Positions 1 through 5,721 of a stretch of DNA of 5,721 nt are shown piece after piece. The notes beneath the pieces were generated by a model that ran no database searches, was not told the DNA's origin, and saw only the letters and a list, made by a program, of their open reading frames with translations. This stretch comes from Verrucomicrobiales bacterium (GTDB lineage Bacteria; Verrucomicrobiota; Verrucomicrobiia; Limisphaerales; UBA9464). The position numbers were made by a program, and so were the translations under genes. Position 1 is the stretch's first letter; every line of letters begins with the position of its first letter. The DNA lies in assembly GCA_003445095.1 (NCBI GenBank), contig DLVS01000184.1, forward strand, positions 1-5,721. The letters run 5' to 3'.

Positions 1-1629
1 CGCCGAGACGATGGGTTCCTTTGGGTCGTGTTGGCGGAGGGCGTCCATCGGGTGCGGGTTGAAGGAATGTTGGCGAGTCTCGGCGAATGGGAATGGACGT
101 TCTTGTTGAAGCCTCGCTCTGTGAAAATCGAGGCACCTGGCTGGACTGTTAGCGGCGTGCGGCCTGACGGTGTGCCCGAGCAACAAGTCTTCTTCGCTCC
201 CCAACAAAAATCCGAGGCCAACCAAGCCAGCTACGAACGGCAGGATTTGCAAAGCATCGCTCAGGTCGATCGCAATCTGGAATTGGGGCTCCTGTGGCAA
301 GTGCGCACCGTTGTCAACCGGCTCTCTCCGCTAGGCAAAGCCGTCGCGTTGCGTGTGCCATTATTGCCGGGAGAGAATGTGGTCTCGGCCAATGCGGTCG
401 TGCAGGGCGGCTTCATCGAAGTTCGCTTGGGTGCGCAGGAGCCGTCGTTCACGTGGGAAAGCAGTCTCACCCCCGGGAGTCAACTCATCCTCGCCACTCG
501 GGCCGCCGACGTTTGGGTTGAACGTTGGCAACTAGTCGCGTCTCCCGTTTGGAATGTTGCCTTGACCGGCCTCGCACCGGTCTTTGAACCGGGCAACCCC
601 GACCTCGTCCCCGTGTGGCAGCTCTGGCCAGGCGAAACCGTCACCCTCGCCATCACGCGACCGGAAGCGCTTGCGGGGGCCACCGTAACGGTCAGCCGAG
701 GCTCGCAGGAAATCGGTCTCGGCAAACGCCAGCGCGTTTCCAAGCTCGACCTCTCCCTGCGTTGCAGCCTCGGGGAAGACTTTCTGGTGGAACTACCGGC
801 GAACGCGGAAGTGACCAGCCTGACCCACAGTGGCAAGGCGATTCCCGTGCGGAAGGATGGCCAAAAGCTCATCATCCCGGTGCGCCCCGGAGAACAAACC
901 ATTTCCGTGGGCTGGAAAGTTGACACCGCCTTGGGATTCCGCGCGGTGGCGGCGGAGGTGCGCTTGCCGGTGGAAAGCGCGAACATTCAAACCGTGATCA
1001 CCGTTCCCGATGATCGGTGGGTGTTGTGGGCCGCTGGGCCGCGACGTGGACCGGCGGTGCGTTTTTGGGGCATCCTGGTTTGCTCGCTGCTGGCCGCGGT
1101 GGCCCTGGGTCGAGTACCGCATTCACCCCTGCGGATGTTGGAATGGATGCTCCTGGCCATCGGGCTCACGCAAGTCCCACTTCTCGCCGCGCTCGTGGTC
1201 GTGGGTTGGCTGTTCTTCCTAGCCTGGCGAGGACTCCCTTCGTTTCAACGATTGGGGAACCCCGGTTACAACGGGTTGCAAGGGCTGCTGATCTTCCTGA
1301 CCGCGGTGGCGCTTGGAATCTTGCTCTTCGCGGTGGGCGAAGGACTGCTGGGCGACCCGGAGATGTTCATCATCGGCAACGGCTCGAGCCGCACCGTGCT
1401 GCGCTGGTTCCAAGATCGGAGCGGGCCGTTACTGCCGCAGCCTTCCTGCGTCTCCATCTCTATTTGGTGGTATCGGTTCCTGATGCTGGTGTGGGCGTTG
1501 TGGTTGGCCGCCTCGTTGATTCGCTGGCTGCGGCTGGGCTGGCACAATTTCAGCACCGGCGGATTTTTCCGTTCCCAGACAAAAACAAAACCGGCTCCGA
1601 CGATTCCGCCGCTGGTCAAACCAAGTTGA
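1..1629 (+). CDS. Large envelope protein of unknown function, beta-rich region plus C-terminal membrane helices (5' end outside window)
   Basis: The frame is open from base 1 to the TGA at 1627-1629, giving 542 residues counted from base 1. A GTG at base 28 could be read as a start, but in-frame coding with a continuous pattern (GFLWVVLAEGVHRVRVEG, residues 5-22) spans it, so the gene almost certainly begins upstream. Residues 1 to about 350 are rich in alternating hydrophobic residues, prolines and glycines, as in stacked beta-sandwich domains; a WPGETVTL motif and a PVRPGEQTISVGW motif recall large bacterial envelope proteins of unknown function. Hydrophobic segments follow at about 355-370, 379-409 (one or two helices), 426-446 and 491-507. 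A polar stretch of about 45 residues containing GNGSSRTVLRWFQDR lies before the last helix, and the tail is Lys/Pro-rich. The topology implies an inner-membrane protein with a large extracytoplasmic part. I do not recognise a named family or an active site. It converges with the DUF1501 gene and is probably not functionally tied to the - strand operon. Confidence 0.85.
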   Translation, partial: RRDDGFLWVVLAEGVHRVRVEGMLASLGEWEWTFLLKPRSVKIEAPGWTVSGVRPDGVPEQQVFFAPQQKSEANQASYERQDLQSIAQVDRNLELGLLWQVRTVVNRLSPLGKAVALRVPLLPGENVVSANAVVQGGFIEVRLGAQEPSFTWESSLTPGSQLILATRAADVWVERWQLVASPVWNVALTGLAPVFEPGNPDLVPVWQLWPGETVTLAITRPEALAGATVTVSRGSQEIGLGKRQRVSKLDLSLRCSLGEDFLVELPANAEVTSLTHSGKAIPVRKDGQKLIIPVRPGEQTISVGWKVDTALGFRAVAAEVRLPVESANIQTVITVPDDRWVLWAAGPRRGPAVRFWGILVCSLLAAVALGRVPHSPLRMLEWMLLAIGLTQVPLLAALVVVGWLFFLAWRGLPSFQRLGNPGYNGLQGLLIFLTAVALGILLFAVGEGLLGDPEMFIIGNGSSRTVLRWFQDRSGPLLPQPSCVSISIWWYRFLMLVWALWLAASLIRWLRLGWHNFSTGGFFRSQTKTKPAPTIPPLVKPS

Positions 1630-1652
1630 GGGAATTGCTGCCCCGTCGCCTC

Positions 1653-1676
1653 AGAACTCGCGCGCTCCGAGTTTTT
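1653..1676 (+). terminator. Candidate rho-independent terminator of the + strand gene
   Basis: An inverted repeat pairs AGAACTCG (1653-1660) with CGAGTTTT (1668-1675), with one G-T wobble and a 7-nt loop. It sits 23 nt after the stop codon of the + gene. The run of five T (1672-1676) overlaps the 3' arm, so the terminator is weak to moderate. Read on the - strand, the hairpin has no following T-run, so it is not a good intrinsic terminator for the DUF1501 operon, whose last stop codon lies just to the right. Confidence 0.4.
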
Positions 1677-1681
1677 GCGAT

Positions 1682-3118
1682 TTAGGTGATCAACCCTTGG
1701 ACGACTTCGCCGTACACGTCGGTAAGGCGGAAATCGCGTCCCTGAAATCGGTAGGTGAGCTTCTCATGATTGAAGCCCAATTGATGCAGCAACGTGGCAT
1801 GGAAGTCGTGAACGTGGACCTTGTCCTTGACCGCGTTGAAACCGAGTTCATCAGTCTCACCCCACGATAGGCCCGGCTTGAATCCTCCGCCGGCCACCCA
1901 ATAGCTGAATCCGTTCGGATGATGATCCCGGCCGTCGTCTCCGCCTTGAACCATAGGCGTCCGCCCAAATTCGCCGCCCCAGATGACGATGGTGTCCTCC
2001 AATAGGCCGCGATCTTTGAGGTCCTTTACCAACGCGGCGCTGGCGCGATCGGTCACTTCGCAGTTGTGCTTTAGTTCTTTCGTCAGATTGCCGTGCTGGT
2101 CCCAAGATTCGTGGAAGATCTGGACGAAACGAACGCCGCGTTCGATCAAGCGCCGGGCCAGCAGGCAGGCATTGGCATAGGTGGGTTTGCCTGGCTCTGC
2201 TCCGTACAACTCGCGAATGGCCACCGGCTCTTTGGAAAGGTCCATGACCTCAGGCGCGACGTGTTGCATTCGATAGGCCATTTCGAAGGCGCTGATCCGC
2301 GCGGATATTTCGGGGTCACCCATGATTCCGAGGCGGCGCGCGTTTAAACGATTGATCGTTTCAATCGTATCCTTCTGCTGATCGTCATCCACGCCTTTGG
2401 GGTTCGACAAGTATAGGACGGGATCACCGCCGGTCCGGAAGAGCGTTCCGTTATGCACCGTGGGAAGGAATCCGCAGCCCCAATTCGAAGCGCCGCCGCT
2501 AGTGCCTTTGCTGCCCGTGCTGAAGACGACGTACGACGGGAGGTCTTGAGTTTCACAGCCTAGACCGTAGGTGGTCCAAGCGCCGAAGCTCGGGCGGCCA
2601 AACTGTTGCGACCCCGTGTTCATGAAGATTTGTCCCGGCGCGTGGTTGAAAGCATCGGTCTGCATGGACTTGATGAGCGTGATGTCGTCGGCGACTCCGG
2701 CTAAGTGAGGCAACAGTTCGGACAGCTCAGTGCCGTGGCGGCCGTGGCGCGCAAATTTGAACTTGGGTCCGAGCAGCGTGGCGTCCGGATTAATGAAGGC
2801 GGCGCGGTAGCCCTTGAGCAATTCGGCCGGGGGGAGAGTGCCGTTGAATTTGGCGAGTTGCGGTTTGTAGTCGAAGAGTTCGAGGTGGCTAGGGGCCCCG
2901 GCCATGAACAGATAGATCACCCGCTTGGCTTTGCCTTCGAAGTGGGGTTGGCGCGGCGCCATCGGATTCGGCGCCGGGGCCGCCATCGCTTGGTCGCGGA
3001 GCAGCGAGTGGAGCGCGATCGCACCGAGCCCGACACCGCAGTCTTTAAAGAACCAGCGCCGGGTCAAATGTTGGCGATCCTGTTCGACGGCGTGCTGGAG
3101 GTGAGTGAGGCGGTTCAT
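1682..3118 (-). CDS. DUF1501 family exported protein (alkaline phosphatase/sulfatase-like fold) with Tat signal
   Basis: This complete 478-residue protein is the usual length for DUF1501. It starts at ATG (3116-3118) and ends in TAA. The N-terminus has a twin-arginine signal: TRRWFFK at 19-25, a hydrophobic stretch at 28-40, and a likely AMA/AP-type cleavage near residue 47. It should therefore be exported folded, probably with bound metal. Family landmarks appear in order: FMAGAPSHLELFDYKP (71-86), WDQH (339-342), GGEFGRTP (381-388), GRDHHP (396-401), HDFHATLLH (437-445) and GRDFRLTDVYG (460-470). The Asp/His-rich motifs are the probable metal ligands by analogy with alkaline phosphatase-fold enzymes; the substrate is unknown. 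Proteins of this type commonly lie directly after a DUF1549/DUF1553 gene. Here that partner is upstream, but two other genes intervene. The nearest upstream stop is 18 nt away, and no clear Shine-Dalgarno site precedes the ATG, which suggests translation by coupling or without SD pairing. Confidence 0.95.
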   Translation of the reverse strand: MNRLTHLQHAVEQDRQHLTRRWFFKDCGVGLGAIALHSLLRDQAMAAPAPNPMAPRQPHFEGKAKRVIYLFMAGAPSHLELFDYKPQLAKFNGTLPPAELLKGYRAAFINPDATLLGPKFKFARHGRHGTELSELLPHLAGVADDITLIKSMQTDAFNHAPGQIFMNTGSQQFGRPSFGAWTTYGLGCETQDLPSYVVFSTGSKGTSGGASNWGCGFLPTVHNGTLFRTGGDPVLYLSNPKGVDDDQQKDTIETINRLNARRLGIMGDPEISARISAFEMAYRMQHVAPEVMDLSKEPVAIRELYGAEPGKPTYANACLLARRLIERGVRFVQIFHESWDQHGNLTKELKHNCEVTDRASAALVKDLKDRGLLEDTIVIWGGEFGRTPMVQGGDDGRDHHPNGFSYWVAGGGFKPGLSWGETDELGFNAVKDKVHVHDFHATLLHQLGFNHEKLTYRFQGRDFRLTDVYGEVVQGLIT

Positions 3119-3136
3119 AGGTCAGACGGACAGCGG

Positions 3137-3358
3137 TCAACGGGTGACGCCCACGGGTTCATGGTCGAGATTGACGCCATGAAGTAGTGCGTGGTCGGTG
3201 ATTTCGTGGACGTATCGGCATCGGTCGGCCAACGGGAGTTGGTTGACCCGGGCCAGCTCGTCGCCGAACTCGCGCCGTTGAAATTCAATATCGATCGCCT
3301 GGATGAACTCCGTCACGTCGGCGCAAAGCCATTCGGGTGGGTTATGCGAGTTCTTCAT
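3137..3358 (-). CDS. Small 73-residue protein of unknown function, translationally coupled to the nucleotidyltransferase-like gene
   Basis: I chose the ATG at 3356-3358 because it overlaps the stop of the upstream gene in the 4-nt ATGA arrangement (3355-3358), a classic sign of translational coupling. A longer version from a TTG at 3400 would overlap the upstream gene by 46 nt and adds no plausible domain. The protein begins MKNSHNPPEW and has no signal peptide or membrane segment. The middle part (about residues 12-58) is dense in Glu, Asp, Arg and Leu and probably helical, including the charged stretch EFQRREFGDELARV. A WLCADVTEF segment lies near the N-terminus and a HALLHGVNL segment near the C-terminus. 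I do not recognise a family. The strict coupling suggests made-to-measure stoichiometry with its upstream neighbour, as for a binding partner or regulator; this is inference. It could also be a small stand-alone protein that simply shares the transcript. Confidence 0.75.
   Translation of the reverse strand: MKNSHNPPEWLCADVTEFIQAIDIEFQRREFGDELARVNQLPLADRCRYVHEITDHALLHGVNLDHEPVGVTR
3355..3358 (-). other. ATGA stop/start overlap coupling the two cassette genes
   Basis: On the - strand the bases ATGA contain the start ATG of the 73-residue gene and the TGA stop of the nucleotidyltransferase-like gene, one base out of frame. Such overlaps normally allow a terminating ribosome to restart. There is no strong Shine-Dalgarno site ahead of this ATG, so expression of the small protein probably depends on translation of the larger one. 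Confidence 0.8.
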
Positions 3359-4272
3359 TGGGATAATCCATAAAAGTTCTTTCGGGCATCCGGCAGCCAA
3401 TCCAGAGCCCCAGTCGGAACCAGACGGCTGGCGTGACTGATGGCTTCAGCAATTATCCGTTCGATTCCGTAATCAAGCAAAGGCGCTTGGGGCAAAAGCC
3501 GCTCCGCTACCGCGACGCGAACCCGATGCTGAACTGCAAGCTCAAGAGAGTCGCCATCGGGATGGCGTCCTACGGCGACCATGTAGGATCGGACTGCTCT
3601 ACGATGGACGGACATCCGCAGCTTATCGAGTTGATGCCAAAACTCGACCTCTCCACGAATTGCAACGTCGAGCCGTGGGTCGCCAGAAACCAGCAAGCCT
3701 AACGCCGGACGCGATGCAATCAGATCGGGGGGGCAGGGAACCCTTTCAAATGCCGCCGTGAGCGATTCCGCATCAAAGATGTGGAGCCAACCTCGAAGGT
3801 CACCTTCGGCGAGCAGTTTCAGGCCCAAAGAGGTCGCAAAAGGCCAATCCTTCTCGCGGTCCGTCCGCTTCATTTCCCCGACAATGTGCGGGTGAGCAAA
3901 AAGCCCGCGCGAATCAATCCACCAAGGCACACTGCCACGGGGAGCAATTCCAAAAACATCAAGGTGAGCCGGTGCAGGTACCGTGTTCCATTCAAAATGA
4001 CTCGTCCACCCACCACGCAGCCAGCGGCAATCCAGTGGGGCACTCAAATGCCCTCGATATGCAGGCGGTTGCTCCTCGGCTCGTGAATTCGAGATTACGG
4101 CGAACAAGGCGCCTGCCTGCTCGGGTGAGCACAGGATGTCGCAATCTTTCGTAGCCGCGGCTATCCCATAGTAAACACAAGCCATTCCGCTCGTTATCGA
4201 GCACGTCACGCCCTGTTTTCGGGCCTGCTCCACCATTCCCGCGTAGAATTGGTCCAGCTCTGCGGTCGTCAT
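3355..4272 (-). CDS. Nucleotidyltransferase-fold protein, distant AbiEii/MNT-like
   Basis: This complete 305-residue protein starts at ATG (4270-4272), 9 nt after the DUF1553 stop codon, with AAGGAG 12 nt ahead of the ATG. The N-terminus resembles the nucleotidyltransferase signature of the minimal/AbiEii-like group: a small-residue loop TSGMA (27-31), a G36 turn, then TKDCDIL (41-47), in which D43 and D45 would be the paired metal-binding aspartates. D105 in HLDVFG is a candidate third acidic residue. Further on, EMKRTDREKDWPFA (133-146) recalls the Lys/Arg...Arg-x-Lys-Asp segment that follows the core in such proteins. The region after about 150 (RGWLHIFD, then a helical part with EVEFWHQLDKLR at 208-219) is not one I can assign. 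No signal peptide or membrane helix is seen, so it is probably cytoplasmic, unlike the exported proteins encoded on both sides. Family members transfer nucleotides to RNA or protein and often act as toxins; activity here is inferred. A non-catalytic or metabolic nucleotidyltransferase is an alternative. Confidence 0.75.
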   Translation of the reverse strand: MTTAELDQFYAGMVEQARKQGVTCSITSGMACVYYGIAAATKDCDILCSPEQAGALFAVISNSRAEEQPPAYRGHLSAPLDCRWLRGGWTSHFEWNTVPAPAHLDVFGIAPRGSVPWWIDSRGLFAHPHIVGEMKRTDREKDWPFATSLGLKLLAEGDLRGWLHIFDAESLTAAFERVPCPPDLIASRPALGLLVSGDPRLDVAIRGEVEFWHQLDKLRMSVHRRAVRSYMVAVGRHPDGDSLELAVQHRVRVAVAERLLPQAPLLDYGIERIIAEAISHASRLVPTGALDWLPDARKNFYGLSQ

Positions 4273-4281
4273 CAGGTGGCA

Positions 4282-5721
4282 CTACTCCTTCGTGATCGCC
4301 TCATCCAGGTTCAGCAAGGCTCGGCTCACCACAGTCAAGGCGGCTAACTGAGTCGGCGTCATCCCGGGAGGCACCTCGGGCACTTGGTTCCTGCCCGTCG
4401 CCAGTTCCGCGGCGTTCACCCAACCGTCGGCGATGCGCTGCCGTTGCCGCTCCAGCAAGGCCTTGAGCTCGGCTTGTTCCTCGGCGGTCGGCGGACGCGA
4501 CAACACCCGTCGAAAGGCATAGCGAATTCGCTCGTCGTCCGACGCGCCCCCTTCGCGTAGCGTCTTGGCGGCGAGGCCCTGGGCCGCTTCCATAAACTGT
4601 GTCTCGTTCAAGGTCGTGAGTGCTTGCAGCGGCGTATTCGAGCGCGGCCGTCGCACGCACGAAAAATCACCGTTGGGCGCATCAAAATTCATTAACACGG
4701 GATAGGGCACGCTGCGGAAGCGGAAGACGTACATGCTCCGTCGATAACGATCATCGCCTTTTTCTTCGGCCCACACCTTCGGGCCGTAACTTGCCGGAGG
4801 CTGGAAAAGGAACTCAGGGGCCGGCGGATAAACGCTGCGCCCACCCAACTGAGGATTCAGCAGCCCGCTCACCGCCAACGCGGTGTCGCGTACAATCTCT
4901 CCCTCCACCCGCGACCGCGGCGCGCGCGCCAACAACCGGTTGAAACGATCCCGCTCAAGTAGTTCCGGTGTTACTCGAGAGGATTGTTTGTAGGTATCGG
5001 AATTGACGATCAATCGATGAAGATGCTTCAACGACCAGGGCGCTGGGGCCGCTTCGCCGGACGTGGCGACGATGGGATCCATGAACTCGGTGGCGAGCCA
5101 GTCCAGCAGTTGGGGATGCGAGACCGCGGGCGACTGCACGCCAAAATCTTCCGGCGTTTCAAGCAAGCCGGTGCCGAAATAGTCCTGCCACACCCGGTTC
5201 ACGGCGACGCGCGCAGTCGTGGGCGACTTTTTGTCCACCAGCCAGCGGGCGAGGGTCAACCGAGTGCCATCGGAGTTAGGCGGCAGTGGATGCAACATGG
5301 CTGGAGTACCGAACGTGACTTCGGTTCCCGGCTTGAGCCAGTCACCGCGCTTGAACATGTGCGTACTCCGTCGCTCGTCCCCAGGGGCGGCACCAGCCCG
5401 AGCCACCAAGGTGAGTGTGGGAGTTCCTTCCGGCCATTGCTTCCAAAGCGACTCAATTTTGTCGTTGGTTTCCCTGAACTCGGGAACCTGTGTTCGCCAA
5501 TAGCTAAACACGGTGGCGATCTGCCGGGCTGAACGTTGATCGCGGGGAATCGCAAAAATCTCGCGAACGTTGGCCGGAATTGGATCTGCAACCGCGTTGG
5601 TCGCCGTGGTCACGCTCAATCGCCACCGGCCGAGATTGTGAGTTTGATTGTCGTCCGAGTTGTCGCCGCCGTGCTTTTGGGCCAACTGGAAATTCAGGAT
5701 CGCGCCCTTCGGGAATTCCAC
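4282..5721 (-). CDS. DUF1553 (PSD1) domain protein, C-terminal part of a DUF1549/DUF1553 or cytochrome c-PSD1 protein
   Basis: The frame is open to the right edge and ends in TAG (4282-4284), giving 479 residues. The first codon in view is GTG at 5721, which is internal rather than a start: full-length relatives have several hundred more residues, usually a planctomycete cytochrome c domain and DUF1549, and those would lie beyond the edge. Residues 1-40 contain HNLGRWRLSVTT, typical of the linker before PSD1. PSD1 then runs from about 155 to 410: TLARWLVD (156-163), RVAVNRVWQDYFGTGL (171-186), SHPQLLDWLATEF (201-213), WSLKHLHRLIVNSDTYKQSS (229-248), EIVRDTALAVSGLL (275-288), FDAPNGDFS (346-354) and SNTPLQALTTLNE (361-373). 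The C-terminus ends with LLNLDEAITKE, a common ending in this family. The proteins are exported and expanded in Planctomycetota and Verrucomicrobiota; their reaction is unproven. This gene leads the visible - strand unit, and its last two codons supply the Shine-Dalgarno site of the next gene. Confidence 0.95.
   Translation of the reverse strand: MEFPKGAILNFQLAQKHGGDNSDDNQTHNLGRWRLSVTTATNAVADPIPANVREIFAIPRDQRSARQIATVFSYWRTQVPEFRETNDKIESLWKQWPEGTPTLTLVARAGAAPGDERRSTHMFKRGDWLKPGTEVTFGTPAMLHPLPPNSDGTRLTLARWLVDKKSPTTARVAVNRVWQDYFGTGLLETPEDFGVQSPAVSHPQLLDWLATEFMDPIVATSGEAAPAPWSLKHLHRLIVNSDTYKQSSRVTPELLERDRFNRLLARAPRSRVEGEIVRDTALAVSGLLNPQLGGRSVYPPAPEFLFQPPASYGPKVWAEEKGDDRYRRSMYVFRFRSVPYPVLMNFDAPNGDFSCVRRPRSNTPLQALTTLNETQFMEAAQGLAAKTLREGGASDDERIRYAFRRVLSRPPTAEEQAELKALLERQRQRIADGWVNAAELATGRNQVPEVPPGMTPTQLAALTVVSRALLNLDEAITKE
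4285..4290 (-). promoter_or_regulatory. Shine-Dalgarno site AAGGAG of the nucleotidyltransferase-like gene
   Basis: On the - strand the sequence reads AAGGAG-TAG, then nine bases, then ATG. The Shine-Dalgarno hexamer is formed by the last Lys and Glu codons of the DUF1553 gene. The distance from hexamer to ATG is 12 nt, slightly long but workable. It is the clearest ribosome binding site in the window and supports the ATG at 4272 as the start. Because it lies inside the upstream coding region, translation of the two genes is probably coupled. Confidence 0.6.

Noticed and set aside
28..30. GTG as the start of the + strand membrane protein
   Set aside because: The frame stays open to base 1 and the coding pattern continues across the GTG, so it is an internal valine.
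1017..1685. 222-codon + strand frame overlapping the membrane protein gene
   Set aside because: It is an out-of-frame reading of GC-rich codons rich in Arg, Gly and Ala; the main frame encodes clear membrane helices over the same bases.
2705..3187. 160-codon + strand open frame opposite the DUF1501 gene
   Set aside because: It is the reverse shadow of the well-supported DUF1501 frame, covers its signal peptide region, and has no recognisable protein features.
3359..3400. Longer small gene starting at TTG 3400
   Set aside because: It needs a rare start and a 46-nt overlap. The ATG forming ATGA with the upstream stop is a better choice.
3137..4272. Foreign base composition of the cassette
   Set aside because: Hand counts of nine 60-base lines gave about 57% GC, while single lines in the neighbouring genes ranged from about 52% to 70%. 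The difference is not convincing evidence of recent transfer.
3119..4281. Transposon ends or an integrase attachment site flanking the cassette
   Set aside because: No terminal inverted repeats, no transposase or integrase, and no convincing target-site duplication are visible at the cassette edges.
4984..5532. 182-codon + strand open frame opposite the DUF1553 gene
   Set aside because: It lies wholly opposite a conserved PSD1 coding region and its translation is low-complexity and basic, as expected for an antisense shadow.
5719..5721. GTG as the start of the DUF1553 protein
   Set aside because: It lies exactly at the window edge and the protein starts in the middle of the linker region of its family; the gene continues outside.

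Overview
The window suggests a bacterium of the Planctomycetota-Verrucomicrobiota group. The strongest clue is a DUF1549/DUF1553-type gene followed on the same strand by a DUF1501 gene, an operon pair that is expanded in these two phyla. I favour Verrucomicrobiota (Pedosphaera/Limisphaerales-like) over Planctomycetota, but that is inference from general resemblance. Moderate-to-high GC, tight gene packing and mostly weak Shine-Dalgarno sites fit either phylum. I see no RNA gene, CRISPR array, insertion sequence or other complete mobile element.

Layout. On the + strand, bases 1-1629 hold the C-terminal part of a large envelope protein of unknown function: a beta-rich extracytoplasmic region followed by four or five membrane helices. 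Its frame is open to the left edge, so the true start lies outside. A 52-base convergent gap (1630-1681) carries a hairpin with a T-run that suits termination of the + gene. Everything from 1682 to 5721 is on the - strand and reads as one transcription unit, from right to left: the C-terminal 479 residues of a DUF1553 (PSD1) protein, a 305-residue nucleotidyltransferase-fold protein, a 73-residue unknown protein, and a complete 478-residue DUF1501 protein with a twin-arginine export signal. The gaps are 9 nt, a 4-nt ATGA overlap, and 18 nt, so the four genes are probably co-transcribed.

How the genes may work together. The DUF1553 and DUF1501 proteins form the usual exported pair. Their biochemical role is not firmly established. 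DUF1501 belongs to the alkaline phosphatase/sulfatase-like fold, and such pairs are often linked to breakdown of complex polysaccharides. The unusual part is the two-gene cassette at 3137-4272 lodged between them. Both cassette proteins look cytoplasmic, and the larger resembles the minimal/AbiEii-like nucleotidyltransferases that occur in toxin-antitoxin and phage-defence systems. A two-gene nucleotidyltransferase plus small-partner module riding in a housekeeping-type operon is the best candidate here for an undescribed system. That function is a hypothesis from motif shape and gene layout only.
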